Assembly (NCBI GenBank): GCA_023485185.1 | Contig: JAMCZP010000155.1 | Location: 8,022 to 17,715, forward strand | DNA length: 9,694 nt | Origin: Gammaproteobacteria bacterium | Lineage (GTDB): Bacteria > Pseudomonadota > Gammaproteobacteria > Pseudomonadales > Halomonadaceae | Direction of reading: 5' to 3' | In this document: piece by piece, positions 6,874 through 9,694 of the stretch | How the letters are laid out: the number at the start of each line of letters is the position of its first letter | How positions within the stretch are numbered: the stretch's first letter is position 1 | The notes under the pieces: generated by a model | Told to the model about the DNA's origin: nothing | What the model saw: only the letters and a program-made list of their open reading frames with translations | Database searches by the model: none | Position numbers and translations under genes: made by a program

Positions 6874-8433
6874 TTACAGTTCAGGAGCAATATCCGTCGG
6901 TTCCATACTGACGTTTAGCTCAAACAAACCGCTTCCCATGGTACTGAAACCACGCGCACTAACCGTGTAAGTCCCGGGTAACAGGCGCTCCTCAAGTAGT
7001 GAATCGGTACCACCTGCGCCGTCATCGTCACTCGCCGCAACGCCTTGGCCACTAAGCTCTAGAAAAGTATCAAAATCCGAGGAGCGCATTTCGATAGTGA
7101 CGAGTGAGCTCTCTGCTACCTCTAATTGATAGGTTAATGGCTCGCCACTGTACCAACCGTTAATCGACTCGTCAGGGTTGAGCACCCCCTCATTACGGAG
7201 CTCAACGTCGGGCATATCATGTGGCTGCATAGAGAGCGTGAACATGCCACTGCTCTGTCCGTAAGCAGTGCGTGCAGTTAGCTCATAGACGCCAGGTGCC
7301 AGAAAATCTGCAATACGGGCATCCAAATTACCTGCGCTATCATCATCTTCACGGTAATAACCGTTAGGCCCTTCAAGTACTAAATAAGAGTCTACGTCGT
7401 TGGAACGCATCTCTATTTGGTACATCAGAAAATCTGCAATACGGGCATCTAAATTACCTGCGCTATCATCATCTTCACGGTAATAACCGTTAGGCCCTTC
7501 AAGTACTAAATAAGAGTCTACGTCGTTGGAACGCATCTCTATTTGGTACATTCCGGCTTCTTCAATTTCGACTTGATAGTTCAGTTCTTGACCACTGTAC
7601 CAGCCATTTAGCGAGTCATCCGGAGTGAGAGCACCGTCGTTACGCAACTCACCATTCCCTGGCAGCTCATGGGGCTCTACCGATAGCGTATAAACGCCAT
7701 TTCCGTCGCCATAAGCACTGCGTGCAGTCAGTGTGTATTCACCTGGCGCGAGGAAATCAGCAATACGCGCATCTAAATTACCAGCACTGTCATCGTCTTC
7801 ACGTGCATAGCCATTCGGACCTGCGATCTCCAAATAAGCGTCAAAATCGTCAGAGCGCATTTCCAGCTGATAAAGGCCTGCTTCCTCAATCGTCAGGGAA
7901 ATTTCACGGGAGGAGCCTTGCAGCCAGCTATCGACGGGCTGCCCCACGGTCACACTATCCGCATCGGTAAGTTCGACAACACGGGTATTAACAGTGAAAG
8001 GGCCATAGCTGTGTGCATCATTACCACTCACGACAACGACATAGTCGCCAGTTTCATCAACGCGGTGGCGAACAGTGGCAGCATTATCGAGATCGAGTAG
8101 CTGTAGCTGGTCGTCATAAAGTGCCACAACACCTTGCAATGCCCCGCTAAGCGAAATCTCAACGATGTCATCTTCTTCAAGCGAAAGCGCGTAGCGATTG
8201 AAACGGCTACCATCTTTGCCGTTTAGCTCGCTAGCGGAAGTAATTTCACCGCGCAGGCGCTCATCCACGGTTAACCTTTCTAGACTGGCAATAGCCTCAG
8301 CTTGCTGAGTTTGTTCAGCTTCCTCCTGTGGCACTTCTTCAGCGCTCAAAGGAAGAGTCTGTGCGGCTAAAAAGCCAACAGCAGCGCCACCCACTGCCAC
8401 CAGAATAAAGCTGAGTGAAGAAGATTTAGCCAT
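6874..8433 (-). CDS. exported or membrane-anchored protein with PPC-type beta-sandwich repeats
   Basis: A 519-residue acidic protein. The ATG at 8433 is chosen because AAGGA lies seven bases upstream; an in-frame TTG at 8463 would add ten residues but has no such site. Residues 7-25 are a hydrophobic signal or anchor, followed by LSA-EE and an acidic E/Q-rich linker (32-50). Four tandem domains of the bacterial pre-peptidase C-terminal (PPC) type follow, near 51-155, 160-257, 263-408 and 412-510. Each of the last three has IEMRS-like strands, an aspartate cluster (EDDDSAG or SDDDGAG) and an LxPGxYxxxAR strand. The third is expanded by a precise 42-residue duplication (295-336 and 337-378). 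PPC domains usually trail secreted proteases; here no catalytic domain is present, so the protein is probably structural, adhesive or a binder. The repeated Asp clusters suggest calcium binding. Function is unknown. Confidence 0.8.
   Translation of the reverse strand: MAKSSSLSFILVAVGGAAVGFLAAQTLPLSAEEVPQEEAEQTQQAEAIASLERLTVDERLRGEITSASELNGKDGSRFNRYALSLEEDDIVEISLSGALQGVVALYDDQLQLLDLDNAATVRHRVDETGDYVVVVSGNDAHSYGPFTVNTRVVELTDADSVTVGQPVDSWLQGSSREISLTIEEAGLYQLEMRSDDFDAYLEIAGPNGYAREDDDSAGNLDARIADFLAPGEYTLTARSAYGDGNGVYTLSVEPHELPGNGELRNDGALTPDDSLNGWYSGQELNYQVEIEEAGMYQIEMRSNDVDSYLVLEGPNGYYREDDDSAGNLDARIADFLMYQIEMRSNDVDSYLVLEGPNGYYREDDDSAGNLDARIADFLAPGVYELTARTAYGQSSGMFTLSMQPHDMPDVELRNEGVLNPDESINGWYSGEPLTYQLEVAESSLVTIEMRSSDFDTFLELSGQGVAASDDDGAGGTDSLLEERLLPGTYTVSARGFSTMGSGLFELNVSMEPTDIAPEL
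7300..7551 (-). repeat. 126-bp tandem duplication, 125/126 identical, in the PPC gene
   Basis: Copy one is 7300-7425 and copy two 7426-7551. The only difference I find is C at 7324 against T at 7450, a synonymous Leu codon change. The unit is exactly 42 codons and runs from MYQIEMRS to ARIADFL, so the frame is kept. The next domain over (near 7750-7875) is homologous but clearly diverged, so this copy is much younger than the domain repeats. I see no microhomology at the junctions. The duplicated piece is the middle of one domain, not a whole domain. Confidence 0.96.
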
Positions 8434-8487
8434 GAGCGGTTCCTTGATAAGTCGCAATGACAAATATTAAGTAATTAAGCAACTCTG

Positions 8488-8522
8488 ATTATAAAACGCT
8501 TATTAATTTCAAGTGAGCGTTT
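8488..8522 (-). promoter_or_regulatory. promoter -10 and overlapping inverted repeat upstream of the PPC gene
   Basis: On the minus strand a perfect TATAAT lies at 8493-8488, about 55 bases before the ATG at 8433. Directly upstream, AAACGCT (8494-8500) and AGCGTTT (8516-8522) form a perfect 7-bp inverted repeat with a 15-bp spacer. It covers the region where the -35 would be; CACTTG at 16-bp spacing is the best -35 candidate and is poor. A weak -35 plus a dyad suggests regulator control. This is inference. Confidence 0.45.
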
Positions 8523-8662
8523 CATGAAAAATACTGCATTGCACAAAAAATTACCTTTGGCGATATTCATACCCGCTGCAATAAGTAACTGAAACACAAG
8601 GGTACTTAATCGACGATAAAAAATCTCTGATTTGAAGCTAATTGTGCCGATCTTCTTAAAGC

Positions 8663-8691
8663 TTGCCGATCCGAAAAGACACAGGTACTAT
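8663..8691 (+). promoter_or_regulatory. sigma-70 promoter of the RlpA-like gene
   Basis: TTGCCG (8663-8668) and TACTAT (8686-8691) are separated by 17 bases, near-consensus at both boxes. They imply a leader of about 60 bases before the ATG at 8758. Confidence 0.5.
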
Positions 8692-8757
8692 CATCAAGCC
8701 TATCAAGCACCTCATCAATGAATGCGAGTTTCGCAATACGTAAACTGAGGTACTCCC

Positions 8758-9144
8758 ATGGGAGCCCAAAAACGAATAGTCCGAACGATTTGCTTAGCAG
8801 CGCTAATAGCTACGAGCGCTGCTAATAGTGCTTTTGCACATGATACATCAGCGGAAACACAGGAAGGCGTTGCTTCCTTTTACAGTGACCGTTTTCAAGG
8901 AGCCACCACTGCCAGCGGCGACTCATTTGATCAGCAGGCACTCACCGCTGCGCACCCTAGCTTACCTTTAGGTAGCAAGGTGCTAGTAACAAGACCCGAT
9001 ACGGGGCAAGAAGTTGAAGTACTGATAAATGATCGTGGTCCTTTTGTTAAAGGTCGGATCATTGATTTATCCAAAAGAGCGGCGCGCGAACTTGGCATGA
9101 TTCGCCGCGGCACAGCACCGGTGATGGTAACGCTGCTGGATTAA
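8758..9144 (+). CDS. minimal RlpA-like double-psi beta-barrel protein, exported
   Basis: A 128-residue protein. Residues 1-27 are a signal peptide with a basic start, a hydrophobic core and AFA-H cleavage. The mature part is almost entirely one RlpA-type double-psi beta-barrel (about 36-127): [22 protein letters not shown] (37-58), [16 protein letters not shown] (62-77), INDRGPF (90-96), [16 protein letters not shown] (99-114) and a C-terminal PVMVTLL. His66 and the NDRGPF aspartate (D92) match positions important in RlpA lytic transglycosylases. The usual 'GE.fD' glutamate is replaced by aspartate in GDSFD. There is no lipobox and no SPOR domain, so septal targeting as in full-length RlpA is not expected. 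GAGG lies eight bases before the ATG. It has its own promoter and a strong terminator, so it is probably monocistronic. A soluble periplasmic peptidoglycan enzyme or binder is most likely. Confidence 0.88.
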   Translation: MGAQKRIVRTICLAALIATSAANSAFAHDTSAETQEGVASFYSDRFQGATTASGDSFDQQALTAAHPSLPLGSKVLVTRPDTGQEVEVLINDRGPFVKGRIIDLSKRAARELGMIRRGTAPVMVTLLD

Positions 9145-9223
9145 CGGATAACACATTCTTGGTTGGTGTGTGATACCCCTTAGCCTAATCAACGCGACAG
9201 TAAACCAGTCAACACAAATACAG

Positions 9224-9258
9224 ACAGGGCGACCAGAAATGGTTCGCCCTGTTTTTTT
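9224..9258 (+). terminator. strong rho-independent terminator after the RlpA-like gene
   Basis: ACAGGGCGACCA (9224-9235) pairs with TGGTTCGCCCTGT (9239 or 9240 to 9251-9252), with one bulged base, around a short GAAA-type loop. A run of seven T follows (9252-9258). It lies about 80 bases past the stop at 9144 and isolates the oxidoreductase gene from upstream transcription. Confidence 0.9.
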
Positions 9259-9286
9259 GCACCTACTCTTCCAGCGACAAAGCGAA

Positions 9287-9320
9287 CTTGCAAGCAGGCT
9301 AATGGTCTCTATGCTGCAAG
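9287..9320 (+). promoter_or_regulatory. promoter with overlapping dyad upstream of the oxidoreductase gene
   Basis: TTGCAA (9288-9293) and TATGCT (9310-9315) at 16-bp spacing give a plausible sigma-70 promoter, about 55 bases before the ATG. CTTGCA (9287-9292) and TGCAAG (9315-9320) form a perfect inverted repeat. It extends to GCA/TGC with one skipped base, so the arms sit on the -35 and -10 boxes. A repressor or activator site is possible but unproven. Confidence 0.45.
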
Positions 9321-9369
9321 GAATCCATCGCGCGTATCTCAAAACGCCAAGTATTCGCAGGAGGCACTG

Positions 9370-9694
9370 ATGCAGTCACAATTTTATACGCTTACCGATT
9401 ACCCCAACGGCTTACCCGATCGCGCTCTCTTTAATCTGGAAACGCAAACCTTGCCTGACCTCGCCGAAGGTGAAGTACGCATTCGCAATCGCTGGCTCTC
9501 CGTGGATCCTTACATGCGTGGCCGCATGAGCGGCATTCGCACTTATGTGGAACCATTTGAACTCGGCAAGCCGATGGAAGGCGGTGCCATTGGCGAGATC
9601 ATTGCATCAAACGATTCACGTTTGAAAGTGGGCGACATTGTTACTCATATGGGGGGCTGGCGTGATATCGCACAGCTTCCCGCTGAAGGCGCTG
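9370..9694 (+). CDS. MDR-family NADP-dependent oxidoreductase, N-terminal part (CurA/prostaglandin-reductase-like)
   Basis: The first 108 codons of a zinc-independent medium-chain reductase; the gene runs off the right edge, so the Rossmann domain is not seen. The visible part is the GroES-like substrate domain. It includes SVDPYMRGRM (44-53), the hallmark of the CurA/YncB and leukotriene B4 dehydrogenase-like group, then MEGGAIGEIIAS (69-80) and LKVGDIV (85-91). Members reduce the C=C bond of enones and related electrophiles with NADPH in the cytoplasm, often as detoxification. AGGAGG lies five bases before the ATG at 9370, an unusually good ribosome site. No zinc-ligand motif of true alcohol dehydrogenases is visible. 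The gene has its own promoter region after a terminator. The substrate cannot be told from this part. Confidence 0.88.
   Translation, partial: MQSQFYTLTDYPNGLPDRALFNLETQTLPDLAEGEVRIRNRWLSVDPYMRGRMSGIRTYVEPFELGKPMEGGAIGEIIASNDSRLKVGDIVTHMGGWRDIAQLPAEGA

Larger units (their letters stand above)
8434..8757. other. 324-bp AT-rich divergent spacer
   Basis: This spacer separates the PPC gene from the RlpA-like gene. It holds a minus-strand -10 with an overlapping dyad (8488-8522), a plus-strand promoter (8663-8691), and the direct repeat TGCCGATC (8645-8652 and 8664-8671), whose second copy overlaps that promoter's -35. A 22-codon frame at 8524-8592 (MKNTALHKKLPLAIFIP...) looks like a short basic-hydrophobic peptide but has only a poor ribosome site. 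I see no RNA gene. Confidence 0.6.

Noticed and set aside
7300..7551. Reading the 126-bp repeat as a CRISPR-like or mobile repeat.
   Set aside because: It is a direct, spacer-free, in-frame duplication inside a coding sequence, with no terminal inverted repeats or target-site duplication.
8434..8463. Longer start (TTG at 8463) for the PPC-repeat protein.
   Set aside because: There is no ribosome site before the TTG, while the ATG at 8433 has AAGGA at good spacing and places the signal sequence right at the N-terminus.
9145..9180. ACACA/TGTGT hairpin just after the RlpA-like gene, considered as its terminator.
   Set aside because: The stem is only five AT-rich pairs and has no T run; the hairpin at 9224-9258 is far stronger.
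9170..9370. A 66-codon plus-strand frame between the RlpA-like and oxidoreductase genes.
   Set aside because: It runs straight through the strong terminator hairpin and T run, lacks a ribosome site, and has no family-like sequence.

Overview
The window looks like chromosome from a moderately halophilic gammaproteobacterium. Halomonas/Vreelandella is my best guess, based on medium GC, acidic exported proteins and a YojI relative that matches enterobacterial YojI closely from memory. No search was run. I see no rRNA, tRNA, CRISPR array, phage gene or transposase.

Layout, left to right. (1) The first 999 bases hold the membrane half of a YojI-type ABC exporter on the minus strand, running off the left edge. 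(2) Divergent from it is an exported glycerophosphodiester phosphodiesterase (1204-2568). (3) A minus-strand block follows: a divergent ZIP-like membrane protein (2578-3300), a cytochrome b561 (3377-3934) and a LysR-family regulator (4073-4945). (4) Divergent from the LysR gene is a drug/metabolite (EamA/YddG-like) transporter gene, 5047-5947. Its reading frame is broken by a perfect 25-bp tandem duplication. (5) A DUF3298/RsiV-like lipoprotein (5953-6726) and a PPC-repeat exported protein (6874-8433) lie on the minus strand, each probably with its own promoter. The PPC gene contains a 126-bp, nearly identical, in-frame tandem duplication. (6) On the plus strand come a minimal RlpA-like double-psi beta-barrel protein (8758-9144), a strong terminator, and the start of an MDR-family NADP-dependent oxidoreductase (9370 to the right edge).

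The genes do not form one pathway. The theme is the cell envelope: exporter, periplasmic phosphodiesterase, membrane cytochrome, metal-transporter-like protein, effluxer, lipoprotein, PPC protein and RlpA-like protein. The clearest regulatory unit is the LysR/DMT divergent pair, with a perfect dyad in the shared intergenic region.

The most unusual features are the two apparently recent tandem duplications about 2.3 kb apart. One breaks a transporter near its N-terminus and the other enlarges a beta-sandwich repeat protein. Also notable are a 10-bp inverted repeat that could mask the yojI translation start, and the ZIP-like protein whose usual metal-ligand motifs look replaced. I found no convincing multi-gene undescribed system.
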